Assembly (NCBI RefSeq): GCF_002561455.1
Contig: NZ_NTUP01000063.1
Location: 42,583-106,582, forward strand
Reading direction: 5' to 3'
DNA: 64,000 bases
Origin: Bacillus sp. AFS015802
GTDB lineage: Bacteria > Bacillota > Bacilli > Bacillales > Bacillaceae_B
A model generated the notes under the pieces. The model made no database searches, was not told the origin of the DNA, and was given only the letters and a program-made list of their open reading frames with translations. Both the position numbers and the translations under genes were made by a program. Below, one piece after another: positions 34,246-42,308 of this stretch (the stretch's first letter is position 1; each line of letters begins with the position of its first letter).

Positions 34246-35793
34246 TTACAATGGGATATTCCCATGTTTTTTCTTCGGACGTTCTTCCCGTTTGTTTCTC
34301 ATCATTTCCAGACCCTGGATCAATTTGATGCGGGTTTCACGTGGATCGATGACGTCATCCACCATTCCGCGGGACGCAGCGACATAAGGATTTGCGAATT
34401 TTTCACGATACTCCTCGATTTTTTGTTCGCGAAGTTCTTCGGGATTATCACTGCCTGCAATTTCCCTGGCAAAAATGATATTCGCGGCACCTTGAGGTCC
34501 CATAACGGCGATTTCGGCATTTGGCCATGCAAAGACCAGGTCGGCCCCGATCGATTTACTATTGAGGGCGACGTATGCCCCGCCATAAGCCTTTCTCAAG
34601 ATCACGGTCATCTTCGGGACCGTCGCTTCGGAATAGGCATAGAGAATCTTCGCACCATGACGGATGATCCCTCCATGTTCCTGCTTGATTCCAGGGAAGA
34701 ATCCCGTTACATCCTCGAAAGTGATCAGCGGGATATTGAAGGAATCACAGAAGCGGATAAACCGGGATGCTTTGTCGGAAGAGTCGATGTCGAGTCCTCC
34801 CGCCATGAATTTTGGCTGGTTGCATACAAGCCCGACGACTTCACCCTTTATGCGGGCCAATCCTACGACGATATTCTTCGCAAATTCCTTTTGGACCTCC
34901 ATGAAACTGCCTTCATCGACGATTTCATTGATGACGGTACGCACGTCGTAAGGACGGATGGCATCAAATGGAATCAGGTCCGTCAGGTTGGAACGGTAAT
35001 CATCTTCTTGATTCGCTTCCATGCGAGGGGGCTTTTCTTCATTGTTTTGAGGAAGGTACGATAATAACCTTCGAACCTCTTGTAACACCTCTTCCTCCGT
35101 TTTCCCCCGGAAATGGGCATTCCCGCTGATGGAGTTATGAACCTTTGCCCCGCCAAGATCCTCGGAACTGATTTTTTCACCTGTCACGGTTTCGATCACT
35201 TTAGGGCCGGTGATGAACATTTGACTCGTTTCATCCACCATAAATACAAAATCCGTGATGGCCGGTGAATAGACCGCTCCTCCTGCACATGGGCCCATGA
35301 TGACTGAAATTTGCGGAATCACCCCTGAATAAATGGCGTTCCGGTAGAAAATATGCCCATAGCCATCAAGGGAAACGACCCCCTCCTGGATCCTTGCCCC
35401 TCCTGAATCATTCAAGCCGATGAACGGAGCACCGTTTTTAACGGCAAGATCCATTACATGGGAGATTTTCTTTGCGTGCATTTCTCCCAATGCCCCGCCA
35501 AACACAGTGAAATCCTGGGAGAATAAGTAAATGGGTTTGCCGCTTACTTTTCCGTAACCCGTCACGACACCATCCCCGGGTCCCTTTACCCCGTCCAGTC
35601 CAAAGTCCGAGCTGCGGTGCTCGATAAATGGGTTCAATTCAACGAAACTTCCCGGGTCGACCAATAGATCAATCCGTTCCCTGGCCGTCAATTTCCCCTT
35701 TTCATGCTGCTTATCTATCTTTTCATCCCCGCCTCCAAGCTCTACTTCCCGTCTGCGATCGTATAATTCATTGATTTTTTCATAAATATCCAT
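34246..35793 (-). CDS. yqjD: Acyl-CoA carboxylase carboxyltransferase subunit (YqjD)
   Basis: Carboxyltransferase (beta) subunit of a propionyl-CoA/methylcrotonyl-CoA-type carboxylase, 515 residues. Two crotonase-fold halves: oxyanion motifs GGALGEMHAKKI, NDSGGARIQEGV, and GPCAGGAVYSPA in the N-half and ITFEDVTGFFPG, GAKILYAYSEA, RKAYGGAYVALNSK, GPQGAANIIF in the C-half. With methylmalonyl-CoA epimerase directly upstream (5-base gap), propionyl-CoA is the likely substrate. The biotin carboxylase and carrier subunits are not in this window. Confidence 0.9.
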   Translation of the reverse strand: MDIYEKINELYDRRREVELGGGDEKIDKQHEKGKLTARERIDLLVDPGSFVELNPFIEHRSSDFGLDGVKGPGDGVVTGYGKVSGKPIYLFSQDFTVFGGALGEMHAKKISHVMDLAVKNGAPFIGLNDSGGARIQEGVVSLDGYGHIFYRNAIYSGVIPQISVIMGPCAGGAVYSPAITDFVFMVDETSQMFITGPKVIETVTGEKISSEDLGGAKVHNSISGNAHFRGKTEEEVLQEVRRLLSYLPQNNEEKPPRMEANQEDDYRSNLTDLIPFDAIRPYDVRTVINEIVDEGSFMEVQKEFAKNIVVGLARIKGEVVGLVCNQPKFMAGGLDIDSSDKASRFIRFCDSFNIPLITFEDVTGFFPGIKQEHGGIIRHGAKILYAYSEATVPKMTVILRKAYGGAYVALNSKSIGADLVFAWPNAEIAVMGPQGAANIIFAREIAGSDNPEELREQKIEEYREKFANPYVAASRGMVDDVIDPRETRIKLIQGLEMMRNKREERPKKKHGNIPL

Positions 35794-35798
35794 TATGA

Positions 35799-36212
35799 TT
35801 ACTCCCCTTTGATGTTGGATTTATCACACAGCTCATATAATACGCCGTGTGCAGACTTCGGATGCATGAATGCAACAGACGCCCCGCCGGCCCCCGGCTT
35901 TGGTGTTTCATTGATCATCCGTACCCCTTTGGCTTGAAGCTCCTTGATCCGCTCCTCGATCCCTTCAACGCCAAAGGCTATATGGTGAATCCCTTCTCCC
36001 TTTTTTTCGATAAAAGCCGCGATCGGGCTTTCTTTATGTAGTGGTTCAAGTAACTCAAGCTTCAGGTTTCCACCATCCATGAACGCTACCTTCACCCCTT
36101 GATTCCCCACTTCCTCAACCTTGAGTAGTGTAAGACCGAGAGTACCTTCGTAAAACGGAAGAACATTGTCTATTGATGATACCGCTATCCCGATATGATC
36201 TACCTTTTTCAT
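35799..36212 (-). CDS. mce: Methylmalonyl-CoA epimerase
   Basis: Interconverts (2S)- and (2R)-methylmalonyl-CoA. 137 residues of the glyoxalase/VOC superfamily: KKVDHIGIAVSSID with the metal His, ELLEPL, GIHHIAFGVEGI and VLYELCDKS (metal Glu). GGGGGATG lies before the ATG at 36212. First gene of the mce-yqjD operon and functionally tied to mutAB at 42-46 kb. The upstream region has a sigma-H-like promoter and an overlapping 0A box. Confidence 0.92.
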   Translation of the reverse strand: MKKVDHIGIAVSSIDNVLPFYEGTLGLTLLKVEEVGNQGVKVAFMDGGNLKLELLEPLHKESPIAAFIEKKGEGIHHIAFGVEGIEERIKELQAKGVRMINETPKPGAGGASVAFMHPKSAHGVLYELCDKSNIKGE

Positions 36213-36254
36213 CCCTATCATCCCCCTGTTGTTTACATGCTCCACCCCTATAGT

Positions 36255-36282
36255 ATTCCATACATCCTGTCGAATTTCCTCC
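36255..36282 (-). promoter_or_regulatory. Sigma-H-type promoter with overlapping 0A box before mce
   Basis: Minus strand GGAGGAAAT (36282-36274), 12-bp spacer, ATGGAAT (36261-36255) matches the sigma-H consensus RnAGGAWWW-N11-12-RnnGAAT at every position. TGTCGAA (plus 36268-36274), a perfect 0A box, lies in the spacer. Confidence 0.55.
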
Positions 36283-36283
36283 T

Positions 36284-36295
36284 ATTCGGCCGAAT
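36284..36295. repeat. 12-bp perfect palindrome before mce
   Basis: ATTCGGCCGAAT lies just upstream of the predicted sigma-H -35; a cre-like TTAAAGCGTTTTCT (36298-36311, 12 of 14 positions) follows. Possible operators. Confidence 0.4.
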
Positions 36296-36324
36296 AATTA
36301 AAGCGTTTTCTTTCATTCCAATGG

Positions 36325-36353
36325 TTGTCTTCTCTCACCATTCGCGATAAAAT
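36325..36353 (+). promoter_or_regulatory. Sigma-A promoter of prli42
   Basis: TTGTCT (36325-36330), 17-bp spacer, TAAAAT (36348-36353), 45 bases before the ATG. Confidence 0.55.
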
Positions 36354-36398
36354 AGAGGTGAAAATGATCTCATGTATGTGGGAGGATGGAGCGATACG

Positions 36399-36494
36399 AT
36401 GGGCAATAAAAAAGTACAAAAATTAATTGTATTTGTCATGCTGTTTGCGATGATTGCATCCACGATCATGGCAGGACTGACGTTTTTACTATAA
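36399..36494 (+). CDS. prli42: Stressosome-associated miniprotein Prli42
   Basis: A 31-residue single-span membrane protein: a basic start (MGNKKVQKL) followed by one helix VFVMLFAMIASTIMAGLTFL. In Listeria, Prli42 anchors the stressosome at the membrane and is needed for sigma-B activation; homologues are conserved in bacilli. GGAG seven bases before the ATG, a sigma-A promoter and a perfect terminator make it a clean monocistronic gene. Family assignment rests on length, the NKK start and helix pattern. Confidence 0.75.
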   Translation: MGNKKVQKLIVFVMLFAMIASTIMAGLTFLL

Positions 36495-36501
36495 AAGAAA
36501 T

Positions 36502-36546
36502 AAAAAGGATCTGCTTTTCGACTCCGTCGATCAGCAGATCCTTTTT
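36502..36546. terminator. Bidirectional terminator after prli42
   Basis: A 14-bp stem AAAAAGGATCTGCT (36502-36515) with AGCAGATCCTTTTT (36533-36546). The minus-strand L,D-transpeptidase gene ends in the same structure. Confidence 0.8.
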
Positions 36547-37048
36547 ATTTTAATGCCCCGTATTCTTTTCCCAGCCGATTGAAGGTTTTGTTTGTTTTCA
36601 CGATGAGAACCTTGGTCCCGATGGGCACCTGATCGAATAAGTATTCTACATTTTTGTTGTGCATCCGGATGCATCCATTGGAGATGTATCTCCCTATACT
36701 CGATGGCCGGTTCGTCCCGTGGATTCCGTAGATCCTGCCATCCGTCCCTTTTGCATCGAAGCCGATCCACCTTGTTCCGAGTGGATTCCGCGGGTCTCCT
36801 CCTGGAATGTTCTTTTTACGGTAATACGGGTTTTTGGCTTTAACCGTTACATTGAACAGGCCTTCAGGGGTTAAGATCGCTGTTTTCCCCGTTGCCACGG
36901 GGAATGTCCCCTGTATCTTACCATCGTCTATATAGGCCAATTGATTGTTTTCCTTATTCACGATGATAAACGGATCTCCCGGCACCGGGTTTCTCCCGAG
37001 GGGCCATATGGGAGAGGCAAACAAAATAATAGCAAGAAGTAATCGCAT
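36545..37048 (-). CDS. L,D-transpeptidase, YkuD domain
   Basis: A secreted 167-residue cell-wall enzyme that forms 3-3 cross-links or exchanges residues in peptidoglycan. A short hydrophobic N-terminus (MRLLLAIILFASPIWPLG) acts as signal/anchor; the YkuD domain follows (about 27-152). The catalytic motif IHGTNRPSSIGRYISNGCIR has the His and the nucleophile Cys (SNGCIRM). No LysM domain, unlike YkuD itself. Expression in sporulation is possible but not shown by the sequence. Confidence 0.9.
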   Translation of the reverse strand: MRLLLAIILFASPIWPLGRNPVPGDPFIIVNKENNQLAYIDDGKIQGTFPVATGKTAILTPEGLFNVTVKAKNPYYRKKNIPGGDPRNPLGTRWIGFDAKGTDGRIYGIHGTNRPSSIGRYISNGCIRMHNKNVEYLFDQVPIGTKVLIVKTNKTFNRLGKEYGALK

Positions 37049-37068
37049 CCTATCACCTGTTTCATGTT

Positions 37069-38055
37069 TTAGGTGTAGTTTACTTCTCTTTGGCTGCTTT
37101 CATCCTTTTTAATTCCTTTAAACGAGCTTTTCAGGAGAAGGTACTGTTCCATTTCCTGAACAAACTGATAGAGGGCGGCACGGGTTTCGAACTCTTCCCT
37201 TGTCTTCGGCAGCTCCATCTGTTCGAACTCCACTTTCATATCGTACAATTTTTTCAAGTAAAACAAAGCCGTGTTTCCAGGATGGATGTGATCACTGAGC
37301 TCTTCCAGGAATTCAGCTATCCGATTGCCCTGCTCCACCGTTAGCGATATGGATGTTGCAATCGGCAGTATGCGCTGAAGGATTTCAAACTGTTTTTCCC
37401 TCATTTTAAAATACAAATAGTATAAGTTCTCATCTCTTAAAAAGTGGTTTTCCACATCTTTAAAGGCAATCGTCTTCGCCTCTTTCAGCAATCGCTCCGT
37501 TTCCATGATCTCCTTGCCGTCCCACTCACTGTCATTCGTCTTTAAATAGTTAACCATTTCACAGAAGATCTTATAAAAATTCGCTTCGATCTTCTCCTGG
37601 TATTCGATCATTTGTTTATCGACGCTCGGCATATACAGATTCATAAGAAGAGCGATCCCGATTCCGATCGTGATGATCCCCAATTCATTTTCAAAAAGCC
37701 CCGGGGTCACATGTCCCGCTGAGTATACATGAAGGATGATGACGGAACTCGTGACAATCCCTTCTTTAATATTGAGCCGAACGGTGATCGGAATGAACAC
37801 CAGGAGCAGCAAACCGATGATGGCCGGATGATAGGCGAGGAACTCGAAAAAGGCGGCAGAAAAGACCATTGCGATCACACATGCCAGGAAGCGGCTCCAT
37901 GAAGCGTTGACCGATTTCTTCTTCGTATTTTGTATGCACAGTATCGTCAAGATCCCGGCCGATACAAAGTTATCCAGCTGGAACCACTGTGCAATGCTGA
38001 TGGCAGCGGCTGTGCCGATTCCCGTCTTAAGTGTTCGATACCCGATTCGAAACAT
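37069..38055 (-). CDS. yqjA: Aromatic acid exporter family membrane protein YqjA
   Basis: A 328-residue protein with about five membrane helices in the first 150 residues (ArAE_1, PF06081) and a soluble helical C-terminal domain (about 155-328). Conserved RTLKTGIGTAAAISIAQWF at the N-terminus. Distantly related to the AaeB efflux family; transport substrate unknown. AAGGAG is nine bases before the ATG. It lies upstream of the L,D-transpeptidase (20-base gap), so the two are probably co-transcribed. Confidence 0.85.
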   Translation of the reverse strand: MFRIGYRTLKTGIGTAAAISIAQWFQLDNFVSAGILTILCIQNTKKKSVNASWSRFLACVIAMVFSAAFFEFLAYHPAIIGLLLLVFIPITVRLNIKEGIVTSSVIILHVYSAGHVTPGLFENELGIITIGIGIALLMNLYMPSVDKQMIEYQEKIEANFYKIFCEMVNYLKTNDSEWDGKEIMETERLLKEAKTIAFKDVENHFLRDENLYYLYFKMREKQFEILQRILPIATSISLTVEQGNRIAEFLEELSDHIHPGNTALFYLKKLYDMKVEFEQMELPKTREEFETRAALYQFVQEMEQYLLLKSSFKGIKKDESSQREVNYT

Positions 38056-38161
38056 TCATCTTTCTCCTTACTACATCATTTTTTAGCTTCTTTAGAATAC
38101 CATAAACGGCGTTGAACATAAAAAGAGGATTAACGACTCCTCTCGTTAATCCCTCTCTTGA

Positions 38162-38878
38162 TTACAATATTTTTTCCAGGAACTCTTTTCCTCTATGACT
38201 TTGAGGGTTTGAGAAAAAGGCTTTGGGCATTCCTTCTTCAATGATCCTTCCGTCATCCATGAAAAGGATCCTGTCTGCAACTTCTCTCGCAAAACCCATT
38301 TCATGGGTCACGATGATCATCGTCATACCAGAATGGGCGAGTGACTTCATGACGTCAAGGACCTCTTTCACCATCTCGGGATCGAGGGCCGACGTCGGTT
38401 CATCGAACAGCATGACTTTCGGTTCCATGGCAAGGGCCCTGGCAATGGCGACACGCTGCTTTTGCCCGCCCGATAAGCGGTTCGGGTATTCATCACTCTT
38501 TTCTTTCAGACCTACTTTTGTCAGGAGGTCCGTCCCTAATGCCTTGGCTTCTGCTTTATTCATACCCTTCACTTTCATTGGAGCGTATGTGACATTTTCC
38601 AGGGCCGTCATATGTGGGAAGAGGTGAAAATGCTGGAACACCATCCCGACGTCCTGTCTTACCTTCTGTATGTTTTTTCCCTTCACATAGGCTCCTTCAA
38701 AGTAAATCGATCCTGACGTCGGCTCTTCCAAGTGATTCAGGCATCGCAATAGAGTGGATTTCCCTGATCCCGATGGACCGATCAAAGCGACGACTTCCCC
38801 TTTTTCAACCGAGAAATCGATTCCTTTTAATACCTGCAGTTTTCCAAACGATTTGGTAATCTGTTCTCCTTTAATCAT
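38162..38878 (-). CDS. artR: Amino acid ABC transporter ATP-binding protein ArtR
   Basis: ATPase of a polar amino acid importer, 238 residues. Walker [14 protein letters not shown]-loop FQHFHLFPH, signature [15 protein letters not shown], Walker [13 protein letters not shown] and switch His in IVTHEMGFA. The ATG at 38878 overlaps the end of artQ by eight bases (a GTG two codons upstream is also possible); AAAGGAG lies upstream. Last gene of artP-artQ-artR. The B. subtilis orthologue (yqiZ) takes up arginine. Confidence 0.92.
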   Translation of the reverse strand: MIKGEQITKSFGKLQVLKGIDFSVEKGEVVALIGPSGSGKSTLLRCLNHLEEPTSGSIYFEGAYVKGKNIQKVRQDVGMVFQHFHLFPHMTALENVTYAPMKVKGMNKAEAKALGTDLLTKVGLKEKSDEYPNRLSGGQKQRVAIARALAMEPKVMLFDEPTSALDPEMVKEVLDVMKSLAHSGMTMIIVTHEMGFAREVADRILFMDDGRIIEEGMPKAFFSNPQSHRGKEFLEKIL

Positions 38879-39530
38879 TTCCACGCAGTCTCCTTTCCAA
38901 CACTTTCCCTAGTAAAGTCAGAATCATAACGAGCACATAATAGATCAGTCCGGCGAATAAAAGGGGTTCAAAGAAGGAATACAAATCACTTCCGACCATA
39001 TATGAACGCCTCATCACATCCGCTGCACCGATGACGGTGACGATGGCGGATTCCTTGGTTAGGGTGATGAATTCGTTCATGAGGGCAGGCAGGATATTTT
39101 TGATCGCCTGTGGCAGGATCACATCTTTCATCATCAAACGATACGGAACTCCAAGGGCCATCGCCGCTTCCTTCTGTCCTTTATCCACCGCATTGATACC
39201 GGCACGGATGATTTCGGATATATAGGCAGCCGAATTAAGGGAAAAGGCAAGGATCGCTGCTGAATATGGTTCAATCTGTGTACCGAAAAGCTGTGGAGAC
39301 CCGTAAAAGATGATCATCAGCTGAAGGACGAGGGGCGTTCCCCTGAATACCGATGTATAGAGATCGGCCAGCAGCGTCAATGGTTTGATGGAACTTATTT
39401 TACAAAGGGCGAGAAGAATGCCGAATAGGAACCCGAGCACCCCTGCTAACCCGACAATTTTAAGAGTGACCTTCAATCCTTCCAGAATAAAAGGGATCGA
39501 GGGAATCAGTTGTTCAAAATCAAGTGGCAT
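38871..39530 (-). CDS. artQ: Amino acid ABC transporter permease ArtQ
   Basis: Inner-membrane permease of the His/Glu/Gln/Arg family, 219 residues, about five helices. The EAA-type coupling loop [25 protein letters not shown] (split here as EAAMALGVP and [13 protein letters not shown]) is clear. GGAGGA is seven bases before the ATG at 39530. Separated from artP by a hairpin at 39571-39600 that probably lets only part of transcription through. Confidence 0.92.
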   Translation of the reverse strand: MPLDFEQLIPSIPFILEGLKVTLKIVGLAGVLGFLFGILLALCKISSIKPLTLLADLYTSVFRGTPLVLQLMIIFYGSPQLFGTQIEPYSAAILAFSLNSAAYISEIIRAGINAVDKGQKEAAMALGVPYRLMMKDVILPQAIKNILPALMNEFITLTKESAIVTVIGAADVMRRSYMVGSDLYSFFEPLLFAGLIYYVLVMILTLLGKVLERRLRGND

Positions 39531-39570
39531 AACAATCTCCTCCAAATAGATGGTGTGGCTTTTAAAAGGG

Positions 39571-39600
39571 AAGGGCTAACCGGATGAGAGGTTAGCCCTT
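39571..39600 (-). terminator. Intra-operon attenuator between artP and artQ
   Basis: A perfect 11-bp stem AAGGGCTAACC (39571-39581) with GGTTAGCCCTT (39590-39600) and a weak T tract (CCCTTTT). Such a structure would give more binding protein than permease. Confidence 0.6.
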
Positions 39601-39607
39601 GATCGAT

Positions 39608-40384
39608 CTACTGTTCTCCGTCAAACCATTTCTCAGCGAGTTTATCCAATTCCCCACTGTCTTTAAGCTTCTTCAACGCCTCATTGAATTCAGCTGTCAG
39701 CTCACTGTCCTTAGGAAGGGCAACAGCAGACCCTGCATCCTCTTCATTCACATTCATCGTATTTCCCTGAAGCTCGTCATTCTTGTCCAGATACCCGTTC
39801 GCCACGGTGTTTTCAATGATGATGGCGTCAAAACGTCCATTTTGCAGATCCTGGATCAGTTCAGGGATGCGGTCGCGTGTATCGACTTTCAGCTCCATAG
39901 ATTTAGAAAGTTCTTCTGCTGCATCCTGTTGGATCGAGCCTAATTGAACTCCCACCGTTTTCCCATCCAGGTCCTTTTCACTCTGAATGCCGCTTTTCTT
40001 AGTCGAGATGATCATATCTTTAGCCGTATAGTAGACATCACTGAAGTCAACATTCTTCTGTCGTTCCGGCGTCGGCGTCATGGCAGAAAGCACGAAGTCC
40101 ACCTGGCCGGTTTTCAGGGCTGAAATCAAACCGCTGAATTCCATATCCTTGATTTCGATTTCGTATCCCATTTCATCTGCGAGCATATTGGCAAGATCAA
40201 TATCATACCCAATGATTTTGTCGCTGTTGGCCGTGTCGACATATTCAAACGGTTTATAATCTGCCGACGTCCCCATGATCAGTTTCTTCGAGTCTCCCGA
40301 AGCCGCCTTCTCCTCTTCTGCACCGCAAGCTGCTAGAGTAGTAGAAAGGATCAATAATAATACGAAAGATAATAGCTTTTTCAT
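39608..40384 (-). CDS. artP: Amino acid ABC transporter substrate-binding lipoprotein ArtP
   Basis: Extracytoplasmic solute-binding protein (SBP family 3), 258 residues, anchored by lipidation at the Cys of LAAC (about residue 20) after the signal MKKLLSFVLLLILSTTL. GTSADYKPFEYVD, IIGYDIDLANMLADEMG and FVLSAMTPTPERQKNVDFSD are SBP_bac_3 landmarks. First gene of the art operon, with its own sigma-A promoter. Arginine is the likely ligand by synteny with yqiX. Confidence 0.92.
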   Translation of the reverse strand: MKKLLSFVLLLILSTTLAACGAEEEKAASGDSKKLIMGTSADYKPFEYVDTANSDKIIGYDIDLANMLADEMGYEIEIKDMEFSGLISALKTGQVDFVLSAMTPTPERQKNVDFSDVYYTAKDMIISTKKSGIQSEKDLDGKTVGVQLGSIQQDAAEELSKSMELKVDTRDRIPELIQDLQNGRFDAIIIENTVANGYLDKNDELQGNTMNVNEEDAGSAVALPKDSELTAEFNEALKKLKDSGELDKLAEKWFDGEQ

Positions 40385-40449
40385 TGTGGTTCCTCCTTGG
40401 TTATTTTGTATAAATATAATTTATAATGTATATTAATAACTATATTCGT

Positions 40450-40477
40450 ATTGTAGCAGAGATATATTTTTATGCAA
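40450..40477 (-). promoter_or_regulatory. Sigma-A promoter of artPQR
   Basis: Minus strand TTGCAT (40477-40472), 16-bp spacer, TACAAT (40455-40450) with TG one base before the -10. The region 40430-40560 is very AT-rich and may hold ArgR sites, but I cannot place a clear ARG box. Confidence 0.55.
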
Positions 40478-40657
40478 TAGTTTTTATAATTATAAATAAA
40501 TGTTTATATTTTCTGACAATTAATGTTCGTATCCTTGGTTTTTAAAAGATTTACAGATAATTTGGGATAGATACTATTCAAAATATATACATTGATGAAC
40601 GTTCTGGGCTGACGAGAATTGCTTATTTTGATAAAAAAAAGGTATTTTACAGACATA

Positions 40658-40704
40658 AGAAAACCCGTCAAGCTTCTCACATTACCTGCGAGAAACCTGA
40701 CGGG
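40658..40704 (-). terminator. Terminator after brxB
   Basis: CCCGTCA (40664-40670) pairs with TGACGGG (40698-40704), with inner TTCTC/GAGAA; TTTTCTT follows on the minus strand. Confidence 0.7.
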
Positions 40705-40718
40705 CTATTTGAACCTTA

Positions 40719-41156
40719 TTATACTTCTTCACAATACTGATCGAAGTAGGATTGAAGTTTGTTTACAACCGACATTGGGTCATGTCCTTCAATTTCATGT
40801 CTTTCGACCATCGTTAACAGCTTGCCGTCTTTCAATAGGGCGAATGACGGTGAGGACGGCGGATACCCTGTGAAGTAGCTGCGGGCTTTTGCAGTGGCTT
40901 CTTTATCCTGACCGGCAAAAACCGTAACCAGTTGGTCCGGTCGCTTATCGAAATGAATGGAATGAGCTGCTGCCGGACGGGCGATGCCTCCAGCACATCC
41001 ACAAACCGAGTTGATCATGACGAGGGTCGTACCTTCTTTTGCGAAAGCCTGATCCACTTCTTCTTCTGTTGTCAATTGAGTATATCCAGCCGTCTCAATC
41101 TCTTGACGCGCCTGACGGACAACGTCATTCATTAATAAATTGAAATCTATATCCAT
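40719..41156 (-). CDS. brxB: Bacilliredoxin BrxB
   Basis: Thioredoxin-fold protein that removes bacillithiol from S-bacillithiolated proteins during oxidative stress, 145 residues. The active site is C52-G-C54 in [14 protein letters not shown], as in B. subtilis BrxB (YqiW); DUF1094 family. It has its own promoter (TTGAAA-18-TATGAT) and terminator. The presence of brxB implies the organism makes bacillithiol. Confidence 0.93.
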   Translation of the reverse strand: MDIDFNLLMNDVVRQARQEIETAGYTQLTTEEEVDQAFAKEGTTLVMINSVCGCAGGIARPAAAHSIHFDKRPDQLVTVFAGQDKEATAKARSYFTGYPPSSPSFALLKDGKLLTMVERHEIEGHDPMSVVNKLQSYFDQYCEEV

Positions 41157-41222
41157 GCTTGAACTCTCCTTTAATCGTAGACTTGATCATATTCCACAAA
41201 CGAGGGGATCTGATGTACCCTT

Positions 41223-41252
41223 ATCATAACAATTATAAACCATATCTTTCAA
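41223..41252 (-). promoter_or_regulatory. Sigma-A promoter of brxB
   Basis: Minus strand TTGAAA (41252-41247), 18-bp spacer, TATGAT (41228-41223). It lies just beyond the meaB stop, where no terminator is visible. Confidence 0.5.
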
Positions 41253-41258
41253 TTAAAA

Positions 41259-42308
41259 TTAACTATTCCCATCAAGTAATGCTTCTTTATATCGCTTCAA
41301 TAATTCTTCCACCCCCTGGGAAGTCGTAAATTCCCCTTCTTTCACGCGATTTTCGATATGCGGGAGGGATGACTTGATGTTCTTATGAAAGAAGAAGTCT
41401 GACAGGATTCTTTCTTTCAGCATGGTATGGAACCATTCCTGTCTTTGACCAAGCCTTCTTTCTTCAAATACACCCTGTTCTTTTGTCTGCTTTTCGAACT
41501 GTAGGATCACGTCCCAAAGTTCCTTCAATCCTTCATTTTTTAACGCTGAACAGGTATAGGCCTTTGAACTCCAGCCTTTCGTTGCAGGAATGAGGAAGTG
41601 AAGGATCTGATTGAGTTCCCTCCTCGTCTTCTCGGCGAGAGGTTTATTTTCCCCGTCTGCTTTATTCACCAGTAAAACATCGGCAAGCTCCATGATTCCT
41701 TTTTTCATTCCTTGAAGCTCGTCTCCTGCACCCGTGATGACGAGTAATAAGAAGAAATCCACCATCTGCCTCACCATGACTTCACTTTGGCCGACGCCTA
41801 CCGTTTCAATGATGATGAGGTCGTAGCCCGCTGCTTCGCATAGAAGAAGGGTTTCGTTTGTCTTACGATGGACTCCGCCGAGCGTCCCTGCCGTCGGGGA
41901 GGGCCTGACAAAGGCACGGGGATTCTTAGATAGCTGTTCCATCCTTGTTTTATCCCCGAGGATGCTACCTCCGGAAATGGAGGAACTCGGGTCGATGGCA
42001 AGGACCGCTACACGCAGACCCTCTTCACATAACATTTCCCCGAATTGTTCGATGAATGTACTTTTCCCGGCACCCGGCACGCCCGTAATCCCGATTCGGA
42101 AGCTGTTTCCCGTATGGGGCAACAGCTCCTGAAGCAACTCTTGTGCCAGCATATAATGCCCTTCCGCATTGCTTTCAATCAACGTGATCGCCTTCGCCAA
42201 AGAGCTGCGATCGCCATCCAGGATTCCGCTTTTCAATTCAGATACCGAAACCGTGTTCTTCTTCCTTTTCACAAACCGCTTCTTTCGACCAGACTGATGC
42301 TCTGTCAC
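41259..42308 (-). CDS. meaB: Methylmalonyl-CoA mutase-associated GTPase MeaB
   Basis: G3E-type P-loop GTPase that loads and protects the adenosylcobalamin of methylmalonyl-CoA mutase. 349 residues. Walker A GVPGAGKST, AIDPSSSISGGSILGDKTRM, ETVGVGQSEV (switch) and VNKADG (base specificity). Formerly called ArgK. The start GTG at 42308 overlaps the mutB stop (TAGTG), so expression is coupled. Last gene of mutA-mutB-meaB. Confidence 0.93.
   Translation of the reverse strand: MTEHQSGRKKRFVKRKKNTVSVSELKSGILDGDRSSLAKAITLIESNAEGHYMLAQELLQELLPHTGNSFRIGITGVPGAGKSTFIEQFGEMLCEEGLRVAVLAIDPSSSISGGSILGDKTRMEQLSKNPRAFVRPSPTAGTLGGVHRKTNETLLLCEAAGYDLIIIETVGVGQSEVMVRQMVDFFLLLVITGAGDELQGMKKGIMELADVLLVNKADGENKPLAEKTRRELNQILHFLIPATKGWSSKAYTCSALKNEGLKELWDVILQFEKQTKEQGVFEERRLGQRQEWFHTMLKERILSDFFFHKNIKSSLPHIENRVKEGEFTTSQGVEELLKRYKEALLDGNS

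Noticed and set aside
40385..40718. Riboswitch in the artP leader
   Set aside because: The region is AT-rich and contains only a promoter and the brxB terminator; no known aptamer pattern was recognised.
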